The notes: generated by a model not told the origin, from the letters alone. A DNA stretch of 64,000 nucleotides from Microvirga sesbaniae (GCF_025460805.1 NZ_JAMXFJ010000010.1:62001-126000); one strand, 5' to 3'. Numbered from the stretch's first letter, positions 33,999-42,873 are shown. A program made the numbers and translations.

Positions 33999-35945
33999 AT
34001 GGATATCCGCCGCCTTTCAGCGGGGTCGGGAGCTCGCGCGATCCGATCCTTCGCTAACGACACCCGGGGCAATGTCGCTCTGCTTTTTGCCCTCACTCTT
34101 CCCGTCCTCATCCCGGCGGCTGGAGTCGCCTACGACTATTCTCGTATTTCCGCCCTTCACAACGATCTGCAGGGGTCGGTTGACTCGATCAGCCAGACGA
34201 TGACCCAGCGGATCAATGCCTGCCTAGACACCATCCGTACCGACAACGGTGCTGGCGGTTACACCCTCGACAACGGATGCCTCAACGCGGGCCAGTACGG
34301 AGCTGATCGCCGTGCATTCGACCCGCAGTCGGAGGCCGAGAAGCTCCTTGCCTCGAATTTCAGCCAGAAAGGCTTCGACCCAGCTAGTCCCCCCAAGGTT
34401 GTGGGATCGGTCGAGATCGACAAGTATACGGGCCGCTACGTGGTCAACGCCCAGGTCGGGTACAAGTGCGTGTTCATGTCACTCCTCAAGAAGGATTGCA
34501 CGGTTTCGGCCTCATCTTCTGCCGTGACTTCGAACGCCTTCGCCCAGGCCGACCAGCTGACCCTCACAGGTCCTGCGACCGTCGAAATCTGGGCTGGGCA
34601 GACCTCGCCTGGACTACCGTTCAATTTGCAAGCGGCCAAAGGCTGGCCCGGCTATACCTATAGCGTGGGTGCGAACATGCCGGCGGGCCTAGGGGTGAAC
34701 CCCACCACGGGTCAGGTGAGTGGGCAGGCCCAGGCCATTGGTTGCACTTCGCCGTGCAACGCTCAGACCCTCCCGCCCACCACCTTCGGTGTCACGGACA
34801 GTGGCGATCCTGCTCGGGGCGGCATCAACAAGCAGACGGCGTATCACAATGTCGTCTTCACGCTGATCCACCCTCTCAGCCTCTCTTATACCGGCGACAA
34901 CTTTCAGACGATCGTTGCCTCCGGCCAGTATACGTACACCAAGACACCCGTTCGCTCGGGCGGAAAGGGGCCTTACACCTATTCCTGCTCTGGGCTTCCT
35001 GCGGGTCATCCCAACAACCCGTTCACGTGCGACGCCTCCACTGGCGTGATCAAGGGTCAGCCTCTTCTTACGGCCGGGCAACAGGCGATCGGCGGGACCA
35101 TCACGGTGACGGTTCGTGACGGCCGGGGCCTGACCGCGACCACTCAGCTTCCCTACAACTTCAGTCTGCCGGCTCTGTCGGGGCGGGCACTTAAGGTGAT
35201 TAAGGGCGAACTCCAGGACGACATCAACGTGACCGGAGCCTTCGAAGGGACCGGTGGTTGGGGAACCCTACGAGCCTACTGCTCGGGCCTGCCTGCAGGT
35301 CTTGCATGCGCCGGAACAGGCACAGACAGTCGCTTTGACGGCACCGTTTATGGACGCCCGTCAGATAAAAACAGGATGTCTGGATCGTTCAACGTCACGA
35401 TCGTCGACGACACCGAGCGTACGGTTACCTTCCCGGTGTCGTTTTCGTTCAGCCCGAATGACAAGGTCTCGCGCTACGACTGCGGGAATGAGAAATGGAT
35501 CGCCTGGGTAGACGTCATCTACAATTCAGTGCACTGCAAGTACGGCTGTGGCTACCAGCGTCGGGTTTACGTTTCATGTGGATCTCAGACGGACCTCAAC
35601 ATCATGGGCGCTGGTCCCTATAACGAGGACGTTGGTCCTTATGGCAAAGCGTTAAAGTCGCGGTACATCTCCAAGGCACAAATGGACGACGCGCGCCAGT
35701 TTGCCCGGTCGGAGATGTGTGAGTTCGTCGACTATCACCGCGACGTCTTGTGGGGGGGGCGCCAAGGCTCATTCTGCGGCAGCGTCCAGCTCAATGATGT
35801 CTCGAGCATCGCAGAGTTCAACAATAGCGCTCCTCCTCCCCCCGCGCCGCCCTACTGCGCACATTGGAAGCGGGACAATGGGTGGGGTATGACACGTGCC
35901 CAGGGCGTACAATGTTTCGACGGAAATGGTAATCCCACGAGCTAA
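33999..35945 (+). CDS. TadG-like minor pilin with Ig-like (He_PIG-type) modules
   Basis: A 648-residue protein. Residues 1-60 are TadE/TadG-like: a basic start, TRGNVALLFALTLPVLI, then a helix with DYSR, which allows export and assembly with the Flp system. From about residue 185 come at least three tandem Ig-like modules of the He_PIG type, recognised by repeats such as GWPGYTYSVGANMPAGLGVNP..TGQVSGQ, GKGPYTYSCSGLPAG..TGVIKGQP and GGWGTLRAYCSGLPAG. Canonical TadG has a VWA-like region instead. The C-terminal 150 residues are Cys-rich and unique. AGGA stands six bases before the ATG. It is transcribed alone, with its own promoter and a strong terminator. A surface-exposed, possibly adhesive tip subunit is inferred. 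Confidence 0.85.
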   Translation: MDIRRLSAGSGARAIRSFANDTRGNVALLFALTLPVLIPAAGVAYDYSRISALHNDLQGSVDSISQTMTQRINACLDTIRTDNGAGGYTLDNGCLNAGQYGADRRAFDPQSEAEKLLASNFSQKGFDPASPPKVVGSVEIDKYTGRYVVNAQVGYKCVFMSLLKKDCTVSASSSAVTSNAFAQADQLTLTGPATVEIWAGQTSPGLPFNLQAAKGWPGYTYSVGANMPAGLGVNPTTGQVSGQAQAIGCTSPCNAQTLPPTTFGVTDSGDPARGGINKQTAYHNVVFTLIHPLSLSYTGDNFQTIVASGQYTYTKTPVRSGGKGPYTYSCSGLPAGHPNNPFTCDASTGVIKGQPLLTAGQQAIGGTITVTVRDGRGLTATTQLPYNFSLPALSGRALKVIKGELQDDINVTGAFEGTGGWGTLRAYCSGLPAGLACAGTGTDSRFDGTVYGRPSDKNRMSGSFNVTIVDDTERTVTFPVSFSFSPNDKVSRYDCGNEKWIAWVDVIYNSVHCKYGCGYQRRVYVSCGSQTDLNIMGAGPYNEDVGPYGKALKSRYISKAQMDDARQFARSEMCEFVDYHRDVLWGGRQGSFCGSVQLNDVSSIAEFNNSAPPPPAPPYCAHWKRDNGWGMTRAQGVQCFDGNGNPTS

Positions 35946-35971
35946 GTGACAAGCGAAGGGACACGCAACAG

Positions 35972-36000
35972 AGGGGAGGTCTTCGGACCTCCCCTTTTTT
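35972..36000 (+). terminator. Strong rho-independent terminator after TadG-like gene
   Basis: Perfect 10-bp stem AGGGGAGGTC/GACCTCCCCT with a stable TTCG tetraloop and a run of six to seven T. Confidence 0.95.
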
Positions 36001-36481
36001 ATTCGGATAGATCACCCATGGCTCTCGATCATCATGAGCATCAAAGATCCTCTCCGATAATCCTCCGGCGCCGGTCCCAGTTCCACCCTTTGACTTATTC
36101 CTGAACCTCAGTCCTCAACCTGCCAGCCGTCTATTCCATATAACGAAGGCATTCAGGAATCCGAGTGCATGAGGCCAGCAAGAGAATCTTAAAGCTAAAG
36201 CCCAACCATCCAACTCGGTCCGCATGGCCACCCAATATGCGGGGTGCACCGGCGCCCTCCAAAACCGATATGTTATCTCGGCCGCTAACGGGAATGAACC
36301 AGAATAAGGGCTGGTCTGAGCAGCTGTCGGCAATTGCTCCGGAAGCGCTTATAATGGAGTCTCGAACATGCCGAGAGCCTCTCATTAAGCCGGCTCCGAC
36401 CCTGATCCGATGATTGAGGGAAATCCCGCATTTCTTCTCGCGTTGGGATGCCTATCCTCACGGTTGAAAGGAGACATAAGC
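36001..36481 (+). other. Intergenic region upstream of hchA
   Basis: About 480 bp without a supported gene. It contains a perfect TATAAT at 36349-36354, a possible -10 without a good -35, and the hchA Shine-Dalgarno (AAAGGAGA) at its end. The short open frames here have no coding character. The stretch may be the left flank of an inserted hchA-luxR cassette. Confidence 0.4.
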
Positions 36482-37351
36482 ATGAGCATCCTACCACTGA
36501 GCAAAGAGCCCCAGCCCGACCAGGCCGAGTTCAACGCTTTCTTCCCCTCGAAGTTTTCGCTGAAGCAGTTCACCAGTTCCAAGAGCGATCTGGACGGCGC
36601 CACCTATCCGCAGCCCTACCGTGGCACGCGCCGTATCCTCGTGATCGGCACCGACGAGCGCTACGTGAAGATGGAGAACGGTACCCTATTCTCGACCGGA
36701 AACCACCCAATCGAGACGCTCGTGCCGATGTACCACCTGCACGCAGCTGGATTTGAGTTCGACATCGCCACCGTGTCCGGCAACCCGGTCAAATTCGAGT
36801 TCTGGGCGATGCCCGACGAAGACGAGGCGATCACCGGTCTTCATCGAGCCTATCTCGAGCAATTCCATAAGCCACTAAAGCTGTCGGATGTCGTCGCCGG
36901 ACTTGGTCCGGACAGCGACTATGTCGCCATCTTCATCCCCGGTGGCCACGGCCCGCTTGCCGGCCTGCCGTTCAGCGAGGATGTTGCGGCGGTGATCCGC
37001 TGGGCCTTCAACACCGATCGGCACATCATCTCAATTTGTCATGGTCCCGCGGCTTTCCTCGCCTGCGCGCGGGAGGGGGACACCGGCAACTTCCCCTTCG
37101 GAGGCTATACGATCACGGCGTTTCCGGATTCAACCGATCGCGAGACGCCGGAGATCGGCTACATGCCGGGCCAGCTCACTTGGCATTTCGGCGAGAAGCT
37201 GAAGGCGCTCGGTGTCACCATCGCCAATACTGAACCGGACAAGTCGACGCACAAGGACCGGAAGGTGCTAACAGGCGCGAGCCCGTTTGCCGCTAACGAA
37301 CTCGGTAAACTTGCGGCCGAAACGCTGCTCGCCGAGGTCACGGAGGGCTGA
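36482..37351 (+). CDS. hchA: HchA/Hsp31-type glyoxalase III, protein deglycase
   Basis: A 289-residue class I Hsp31 protein of the DJ-1/PfpI superfamily, which detoxifies methylglyoxal and may repair glycated protein. The nucleophile elbow SICHGPAAFLA places the catalytic Cys at about residue 186, close to Cys185 of E. coli HchA. FIPGGHGPLAGLP and the N-terminal LVIGTDERYVKMENGT block also match. AAAGGAGA lies eight bases before ATG 36482, which fixes the start; upstream in-frame starts lack a ribosome site. It overlaps the regulatory unit with the LuxR gene two bases downstream. Confidence 0.95.
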   Translation: MSILPLSKEPQPDQAEFNAFFPSKFSLKQFTSSKSDLDGATYPQPYRGTRRILVIGTDERYVKMENGTLFSTGNHPIETLVPMYHLHAAGFEFDIATVSGNPVKFEFWAMPDEDEAITGLHRAYLEQFHKPLKLSDVVAGLGPDSDYVAIFIPGGHGPLAGLPFSEDVAAVIRWAFNTDRHIISICHGPAAFLACAREGDTGNFPFGGYTITAFPDSTDRETPEIGYMPGQLTWHFGEKLKALGVTIANTEPDKSTHKDRKVLTGASPFAANELGKLAAETLLAEVTEG

Positions 37352-37353
37352 CC

Positions 37354-38073
37354 ATGAGCCAGGCGGCGCTTGGTCGAGTGGTAACGACAATCGCCGCAAT
37401 CGAGCGGAGCGCGGACATGTCCACGCTCCGCCACGCGGTCCGGGCTTTCGCTGGCCCGCTCGGCTACGATCGCTTCGTTCTTTATGCCGCTCCGCCGCCG
37501 GGCGACGGCATCGTCGAGCGGCTTCTGTGGCTGGAGGGCGATTGGTTCGGCGGAGGGGACGAGGTCGACCCCGAAACCTACTTGGCGCGATGTCCCGTCA
37601 ACAGGCACGTGCTGGAGACCGATCATCCGTTCTTCTGGACGAAAACCAGACGGGCGGGTCACGAAACCTATCGGATTGTGCGGCAGCCTCATGGTCCAGG
37701 CATCCATGGGCTTCAGGTGCCGGTATTCGGTCATGTCGGGCTTGTTGGCGCGGCAAGCTTCGGGGGAATGTCGATCGATAGTTCAACTGATGCACGACTG
37801 GCTCTCACGCTCATCGCCACGGCCGCCTTTCGGACGGCATTATCGCTAAGCAATTCGAATACATCCCCATCCTCACCAAGCCTGTCCGCCCGTGAGTTGG
37901 AGGTAATTCGGTGGGTCGCCTCCGGTCGGCGCCAGTCCGATATCGCGACACTCCTAGGCCTGTCCGAGCGTACGATCGAGAACCATCTGCGCCGCGTCCG
38001 TAAGCGTCTGGGCGCGGCCAGCACGGCGCAGGCCGTGCACATTCTGGTGCGCGCGGGCGAACTCGAAGCGTAA
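37354..38073 (+). CDS. LuxR-family regulator with degenerate autoinducer domain
   Basis: A 239-residue regulator. Residues 20-165 form an autoinducer-binding-like domain, and residues 175-228 a GerE/LuxR helix-turn-helix (LSARELEVIRWVASGRRQSDIATLLG, then ERTIENHLRRVRKRLGA), split here for length. In acyl-homoserine-lactone receptors a conserved Asp sits in a DPV motif; here that site reads RCPVNRH, with Cys in place of Asp, so a classical lactone ligand is doubtful. It starts two bases after hchA, using a Shine-Dalgarno inside the hchA end. LuxR solos beside hchA are a known pairing. It probably controls hchA in response to a metabolite. No luxI is present. Confidence 0.9.
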   Translation: MSQAALGRVVTTIAAIERSADMSTLRHAVRAFAGPLGYDRFVLYAAPPPGDGIVERLLWLEGDWFGGGDEVDPETYLARCPVNRHVLETDHPFFWTKTRRAGHETYRIVRQPHGPGIHGLQVPVFGHVGLVGAASFGGMSIDSSTDARLALTLIATAAFRTALSLSNSNTSPSSPSLSARELEVIRWVASGRRQSDIATLLGLSERTIENHLRRVRKRLGAASTAQAVHILVRAGELEA

Positions 38074-38132
38074 GATTTGGCTCGGACTGGGCTGAGTCGT
38101 GGCCGGAGTATTCGGATACGCTCGAATGAAAA

Positions 38133-38158
38133 CGGCGGCACCATCACTGGCGCCGCCG
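38133..38158 (+). terminator. Hairpin downstream of luxR
   Basis: Stem CGGCGGC/GCCGCCG with a 12-nt loop, 60 bp after the luxR stop and 50 bp before the convergent gene end at 38208. There is no T tract. Confidence 0.45.
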
Positions 38159-38207
38159 CACAGGAGAGTTCAGGTAGATTTGGGTCTACCGCCCGAACCC
38201 TGCGGGT

Positions 38208-40397
38208 TTAGCCGCATCGCCCAGGTCTACACGGCTCTGGTGTTGTTGGTGCCATGTTCGGCCAGGCGACAGTGAACGTCTTCGACAACCCTCTGGAATC
38301 ACGTACTGTAATAGTGAAGTTGTGTGCAGCAAGGTTATCGGAATACACAAATGTTTGTGTACTCGCACTGCCTCCAGTGGCCGAATGATTGCTAGTGATA
38401 TTGGTTATCGTAACGGCCTCCGAGAAGATGATCCGAAGTGACTCCCCAGCTGCACCGGTGCTGACGATCGTCACGGTCGACGCCGCTGGCGTGAAATTGT
38501 AGGAGATCGGCTGCGAGCTCGCCTGTCCGGCCGAGTCGTAGATCGTCACCCAGATCGTTCCCGATCCTGCTGCTGACGGCCTACCTGTCACCCATGCTGT
38601 GCTCCCATCCCAGCCCAAGCTCATGCCAGCCGGGATGCCCGACGCTGACGGCGACTTACCACCCCAGCCTCCACTCGAGTACACGTAACGGGTATAGCTC
38701 GTCGTGCAGCAGACAGCGGTGCCAAAGTTTCCATTGGTCGACGTGTAGAGCGGCGGCGGATTGTAGGTGAACCACATCCCAACCGAGACACGCTGCCCAG
38801 CATCATCACGGATGACCACGGTAATCGGTCCGCTGCCCGGATACGGAGCCGTGCCGTGAATGGCCCACTGCCAGTAGCCGACCAGTTGAGGGTAAATCCC
38901 AGCCGGCCCGGAAACGCTCTCGACGGTCAGATTGCCCCAACCACCCGATGCGGCGACATCGCCTCGGACGTACGAGCCCGCCTGACCAGCTTGGTTGCTC
39001 ACCAGCCATGCATTCAAGGCCGGCGGCTTTACGTTCCAGTACATCTGGAAGGTGAAGGTCTGGTTGTACGAGTCTCTGAACGTGATCGTCCCCCAACCCT
39101 CGCCCAACTGCTGCGGAACGCCGTTGACGCTTCCGTCATAAGGGGTTGCCGCGCTGCCAGGACCGCAACCCACACCGGCCGGGAAGCCAGAGCAGGTGAC
39201 CGTGATAGTGCCCCAGCCGCCACGTGCGTGGATCCCCATCGCGCCATAGGAGTTGCCCGTACCGTAGAAAGAGCCATCACCCCATCCACTAAGCGCCGGC
39301 GGCTTAATATCGTAGACGAAGGCGTCATCCGTCACGACCGTCCCACGGGCATCACGCACTGTGATCGAAACCTGATCGTAGACACCAGGAATCTGCGGGG
39401 TGCCCTCGACAATCCCGGTTGACGCGTTGATCGCCAGGCCCGGAGGCGCGTTCGCCATCGAGTATGTGTAGCCCGGCTTTCCGCCCTGCCGCTGCGGGGC
39501 GGGGCTCCTGAAGTATGTTCCCACAGTTCCGACGGCACTGGGTACCGTCAGGCGCAGGGTGTGAATGAGATAAATCTGGAATGTCTTCTGGGAACTGGTG
39601 TTTGCGCTCCCTGCCCACAGGTCACTACTGGAGTCCTCGGCCTCAATCGTGACATTGAGCGTTTCGGGATCGCAGGCGCCAGTGGTGCATGTCTCCGTGA
39701 TCGCGCCCGACACATCCGCATCAGCGCTGTTCGGAGTAAAGTTAAGACCCGGAGGCAGGGTCGATTTCAAACGGATCTGGTATGCCGGAATCCCATCTTC
39801 CGCCCGCACCGTGAAGCTGTTGAACTCTCCTACTGCGAACTCAGTGACCGCGGGGCCGACAAGCCGTACAACTCCGGACGCGCACGTGACGCCTGGGTTC
39901 TTATGAACTGTGACACCTGCCGACGTGGCACCCAGGCTAAACACCGATGGGACGATACCGCCCGAGTCTGAAGCGCCTGGGGTGGCCGCGGCAACGCTGT
40001 TCACCACACCCCAGAAGCCAGTATTGAAGGAGTAGCGAGCCGATGCCTTCACGGTGACGAGGTTATCCACGTCGGGTGCGCTTTCCGAATACTGGATCAT
40101 CTGCGTCTGGCCGTCGACAGACTGGGGCGCCAAGAACTGGCCCATTAGATCCTTGGCACCGCCGGAGGTGTGGAAGTTGCGGACAAACGCGCGATAGCTG
40201 CAGTAGTCCCTTGGGTAAGGAACCAAGTTGTTGACCGCATAAGCGGCTGTCTGAAGCTTTTTGCTCAGTGAGGCGAGTGTCGAGACATAAGATCCACCCA
40301 AGTAGATGAAGAGCATCACTGGCAGGATCAGCGCGAACTCTACGGCCACCGACGCCGTGTCTGATTTCAGAATTCTACGGAGAGCACGAATGGGCAT
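38208..40397 (-). CDS. TadE/TadG-like protein with about six Ig-like modules
   Basis: A 729-residue protein. Residues 1-45 are TadE-like (SDTASVAVEFALILPVMLF), the class III pilin-like export helix. From about residue 155 there are about six Ig-like modules. Two of He_PIG type (GIPAYQIRLKSTLPPGLNF; GKPGYTYSMANAPPGLAI) are followed by three sharing a PPAL start and a GGWG core (about 366-625), and a final Ser/Thr-rich module. Some carry Cys pairs (VCCTTSY). The same GGWG module occurs in the TadG-like protein at 33999. It is the third gene of a minus-strand unit after the secretin N-domain protein and TadE. An extended pilus-tip or surface adhesin is the best guess. Low-complexity repeats may vary between strains. 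Confidence 0.85.
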   Translation of the reverse strand: MPIRALRRILKSDTASVAVEFALILPVMLFIYLGGSYVSTLASLSKKLQTAAYAVNNLVPYPRDYCSYRAFVRNFHTSGGAKDLMGQFLAPQSVDGQTQMIQYSESAPDVDNLVTVKASARYSFNTGFWGVVNSVAAATPGASDSGGIVPSVFSLGATSAGVTVHKNPGVTCASGVVRLVGPAVTEFAVGEFNSFTVRAEDGIPAYQIRLKSTLPPGLNFTPNSADADVSGAITETCTTGACDPETLNVTIEAEDSSSDLWAGSANTSSQKTFQIYLIHTLRLTVPSAVGTVGTYFRSPAPQRQGGKPGYTYSMANAPPGLAINASTGIVEGTPQIPGVYDQVSITVRDARGTVVTDDAFVYDIKPPALSGWGDGSFYGTGNSYGAMGIHARGGWGTITVTCSGFPAGVGCGPGSAATPYDGSVNGVPQQLGEGWGTITFRDSYNQTFTFQMYWNVKPPALNAWLVSNQAGQAGSYVRGDVAASGGWGNLTVESVSGPAGIYPQLVGYWQWAIHGTAPYPGSGPITVVIRDDAGQRVSVGMWFTYNPPPLYTSTNGNFGTAVCCTTSYTRYVYSSGGWGGKSPSASGIPAGMSLGWDGSTAWVTGRPSAAGSGTIWVTIYDSAGQASSQPISYNFTPAASTVTIVSTGAAGESLRIIFSEAVTITNITSNHSATGGSASTQTFVYSDNLAAHNFTITVRDSRGLSKTFTVAWPNMAPTTPEPCRPGRCG

Positions 40398-40425
40398 CGG
40401 GAAACTCTTGAGACCGCCGTGAGGC

Positions 40426-41019
40426 TTAATGGATGGCGTTGTTGTATTCAGTGAGAGCCCGCATGCGGAACGCAGACGCGGCCATCACGACACGCTTTCC
40501 TGAGTCCGTTGAAACACCCGGGCCGACCCACGCCAGGTTCGGCACTTCGAGCGCCGCGCGAAGCATCACGATTTTTCCAGGAGTTGCGCCTGACTGATCG
40601 GTGAATGCCCCTCCGTTCACGTTTCCATTTGTGACAAGGGACGGCATAGCGTCGGTCCCGTCTCCCTTCAGTACCCTTAGGTCGAGGAAGAGAGCGCCGG
40701 CCTTGCACTTTGCTTCACCGACCAAAACGAAAGGGGTTTGCTCACACAGACGGTCCTTGAGACAGGACTGGTTGTAGGGAGAGGCAGCTCCAGGAGCCAG
40801 CCCACACAAGGGGCGCCCCTCATACATAAGCTGAGCCACCTTCTCTAAGCCCTTATCCAGCGTAGCGCTCGTCCAGTAGAGCAAGCCTATGTAGATCAGG
40901 CCGAGGATAGACATGAAGAATGGAAGGGCGATCAACGCGAACTCGACCGCAACAGACCCACCTGTTTCTCGAATCATACGGGACGATCTCAGCGATCTCG
41001 CCAAGCTTTTCATGGTCAT
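40426..41019 (-). CDS. tadE: TadE-like pilus assembly protein
   Basis: A 197-residue TadE-type minor pilin. ATG 41017-41019 is supported by AGGAG five bases upstream; longer frames overlap the preceding gene and have no ribosome site. The class III-like leader ends before GGSVAVEFALIALPFFMSILGLIYIGLLYW, quoted here only as its GSVAVEFALIALPF core, with the invariant Glu five residues into the helix. The periplasmic part has four or more Cys (PLCGL, QSCLKDRLCEQ, KCKAG). It lies 28 bp before the Ig-bearing gene and 31 bp after the secretin N-domain gene, clearly one operon. Confidence 0.92.
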   Translation of the reverse strand: MTMKSLARSLRSSRMIRETGGSVAVEFALIALPFFMSILGLIYIGLLYWTSATLDKGLEKVAQLMYEGRPLCGLAPGAASPYNQSCLKDRLCEQTPFVLVGEAKCKAGALFLDLRVLKGDGTDAMPSLVTNGNVNGGAFTDQSGATPGKIVMLRAALEVPNLAWVGPGVSTDSGKRVVMAASAFRMRALTEYNNAIH

Positions 41020-41050
41020 GCCTGCTCCTGCTCGCGACGGCTGTCGGTGA

Positions 41051-41737
41051 TCATTGCGCCTCAGCGGAGACCCCTTCCATCTTGGGCGCGGGCCGCGCGG
41101 GGATGACCTCCATCCCGTCATTGCTTCGGCCTGGACGCGGGCTCGACCCAGAGGGTTTTGCCGGCGGGGAGGAAGCCGGAGCCGAAGGGGCAACGGCGGG
41201 AGCGGAGGCTGCGACTTGGGCAATCGGGCTCGGAGCCGAGCCTGCCGAGGATTGCGCCGCCTGCTGAGCGTTGCTCGTCAAGGTGCTGATCTGGCTGCTG
41301 ACCCCGGAGAAGGACCGCTCATCGTCTCCGATGACTGCGATCGGCTGGCACCTTGGATCACACGACACTGTCACCTTATTCGACGTTCCGGATTGGACGC
41401 TCACTAGCGATTTGCGATCGTCACCGACGATGAGGTCGGTCTGAGCGATAATCTCGCTATGCTCATTGAGAATGATCAGATTGGTCTCACCAAAGCTCCT
41501 CCCGGTCACCACAGCCAGGCCGGACTTGTCGAAATTCACGTGGGCAACGGATGGGTTACCGATCACGACCGTCCGCATACCCTCAGGCATCTTCACCAGA
41601 ACCGCCCGGTCCATCGAGGCCCGCAGGGTTGGCCCCAGTGCAGGAACCGCGAGACGGTCCTGGGCCTGAGCCGCCCCGACTGAAACGCAAATCAAAAGTG
41701 TGCTGGCGATGATTCGAGTATTCGCGAGAATTCTCAT
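41051..41737 (-). CDS. Secretin N-domain-only protein (CpaC-like, no channel domain)
   Basis: A 228-residue exported protein. ATG 41735-41737 follows AAGG at nine bases. The signal ends near GAAQAQD. Residues 30-120 match the pilus assembly protein N-terminal domain found at the start of CpaC (VLVKMPEGMRTVVIGNPSVAHVNF; GRSFGETNLIILNE). The secretin core is absent. A Cys pair (SCDPRCQP) follows, and the last 80 residues are Ala/Pro/Ser-rich and disordered. It leads the TadE operon. It might dock to or compete with the CpaC ring, but this is inference. Free-standing N domains of this kind occur in other Tad loci. Confidence 0.85.
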   Translation of the reverse strand: MRILANTRIIASTLLICVSVGAAQAQDRLAVPALGPTLRASMDRAVLVKMPEGMRTVVIGNPSVAHVNFDKSGLAVVTGRSFGETNLIILNEHSEIIAQTDLIVGDDRKSLVSVQSGTSNKVTVSCDPRCQPIAVIGDDERSFSGVSSQISTLTSNAQQAAQSSAGSAPSPIAQVAASAPAVAPSAPASSPPAKPSGSSPRPGRSNDGMEVIPARPAPKMEGVSAEAQ

Positions 41738-42048
41738 CAATTGGTGCCTTTTGCTCAATGAGGACTGTGGAGGGATCGCCGCGTTCAAGCAGCGATCAGG
41801 CTAAAGTCCTTCTACACGACGAAATATAAGGGGGAAAGGGGAGCCGTAAGGCGGAAATCCGAAATGAAACGCTAATCTTTCTTGCGCGGGATTCGGTGCA
41901 GGATTAAAACGAATGGTGAGCCGGTCACAGAAGCCAAGAGCAAGCGCTGCGGCGTGACGGCGGCCAACCCAACTATCCCCAGCAGGGAATGATTCCCGTC
42001 GATAGCGGGTAATGACTCCCCAAAACATCAACAGGACGTCGTAGAACC
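41738..42048 (+). promoter_or_regulatory. Divergent leader between secretin-N gene and flp
   Basis: A 311-bp gene-free stretch serving both the minus-strand unit and flp. A possible flp promoter is TTGCGC near 41879-41885 with TTAAAA about 17 bp on. Between them lies GATTCGG. Only a weak AGGA precedes the flp start, 12 bases away. I see no hairpin of note. Confidence 0.4.
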
Positions 42049-42261
42049 ATGAAGAACATCATCTCGCGCACCGCCGCTGCCACGAAGCGTCTCGTAAAGG
42101 ACGAAGATGGCTCCGCCATCATGGAGTATGGCCTTCTCGCAGGCCTCATTGCTGTCGTGGCCATCGGTGCGGTCACCACCATGGGCTCGCAGCTCAAGAC
42201 CGTATTCACCAACATCGGCACCGCTCTGACCACGGCCACCGGCAACATGAAGGCTAGCTAA
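42049..42261 (+). CDS. flp: Flp-type major pilin
   Basis: A 70-residue prepilin. The basic leader (KNIISRTAAATKRLVKDEDG) ends at Gly, where CpaA should cut, leaving SAIMEYGLLAGLIAVVAIGA with the conserved Glu-Tyr pair of Flp pilins. The helix is followed by a short polar tail ending in NMKAS. Length and layout are typical. It has a long leader region and is followed at once by a terminator, so flp mRNA should be made in excess of cpaA. Confidence 0.96.
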   Translation: MKNIISRTAAATKRLVKDEDGSAIMEYGLLAGLIAVVAIGAVTTMGSQLKTVFTNIGTALTTATGNMKAS

Positions 42262-42313
42262 TCGAGCCTCGTTGCGGATGAAGGCCTATAGGTAGCCTTC
42301 TGCCTTGGATGCA

Positions 42314-42350
42314 AAAACCCGGTCTTTGAACAAAGGGCCGGGTTTTCTTT
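42314..42350 (+). terminator. Terminator/attenuator between flp and cpaA
   Basis: Stem AAAACCCGG/CCGGGTTTT with an inner CTTTG/CAAAG hairpin, followed by TTTTCTTT. Partial read-through would feed cpaA. Confidence 0.9.
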
Positions 42351-42376
42351 ACCCTAAAGGTTTCAGGACCATCGAT

Positions 42377-42862
42377 ATGCTACAGAACATGCAGGTCGGC
42401 ACCTTTGTTATCCTGATGTGTGCCGCAATCTTCACCGATGTTCACCGCATGAAGATTCCAAATATCCTGGTGGGGCTTTGCCTCGCCGGGTTCTTTGTTT
42501 TCGCAATTCTGAATGGAATGGCCCTGAAGGACATCCTCCTGCACGTAGCGGCCGGGTTCATTATTCTGCTTGTCGCAACCATCCCGTACAGCTTCCGAGC
42601 CATGGGGGCCGGGGACGTCAAACTAATCGCCGCTGTTGCGCTGTGGTTTGGCCTCGGCGAGGAACTGATTACGTTCGGGATCCTGTTCTCATTCTACGGA
42701 GGCCTTCTGGCACTTGCGATCCTGAGCTACCGCCACATGCCCCTGCCAGCGTTGGTGAAAAGCTGGAACTGGGCGGCCAACCTCTACAATCCTTCCAAAG
42801 GCGTCCCCTATGGAGTGGCGATTGCAGCAGCGGCGATCACGTTGCGCACAGCAGTTCTTTGA
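42377..42862 (+). CDS. cpaA: Prepilin peptidase CpaA/TadV
   Basis: A 161-residue type IV prepilin peptidase of the short Tad class with about five membrane helices. Catalytic aspartates are visible in TDVHRMKIPN (about residue 21-22) and GAGDVKL (about 80). ATG 42377 has AGGA nine bases upstream; upstream in-frame starts would run through the flp terminator. It processes the Flp pilin and the TadE-like pseudopilins. It follows flp on the same strand, as in most Tad loci. Confidence 0.94.
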   Translation: MLQNMQVGTFVILMCAAIFTDVHRMKIPNILVGLCLAGFFVFAILNGMALKDILLHVAAGFIILLVATIPYSFRAMGAGDVKLIAAVALWFGLGEELITFGILFSFYGGLLALAILSYRHMPLPALVKSWNWAANLYNPSKGVPYGVAIAAAAITLRTAVL

Positions 42863-42873
42863 TTCGAGAACGG
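42861..42873 (+). repeat. GATTCGAGAACGG repeat
   Basis: Exact 13-bp copy of 11958-11970, starting two bases before the end of cpaA's stop region and lying in the convergent intergenic space. Confidence 0.4.
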
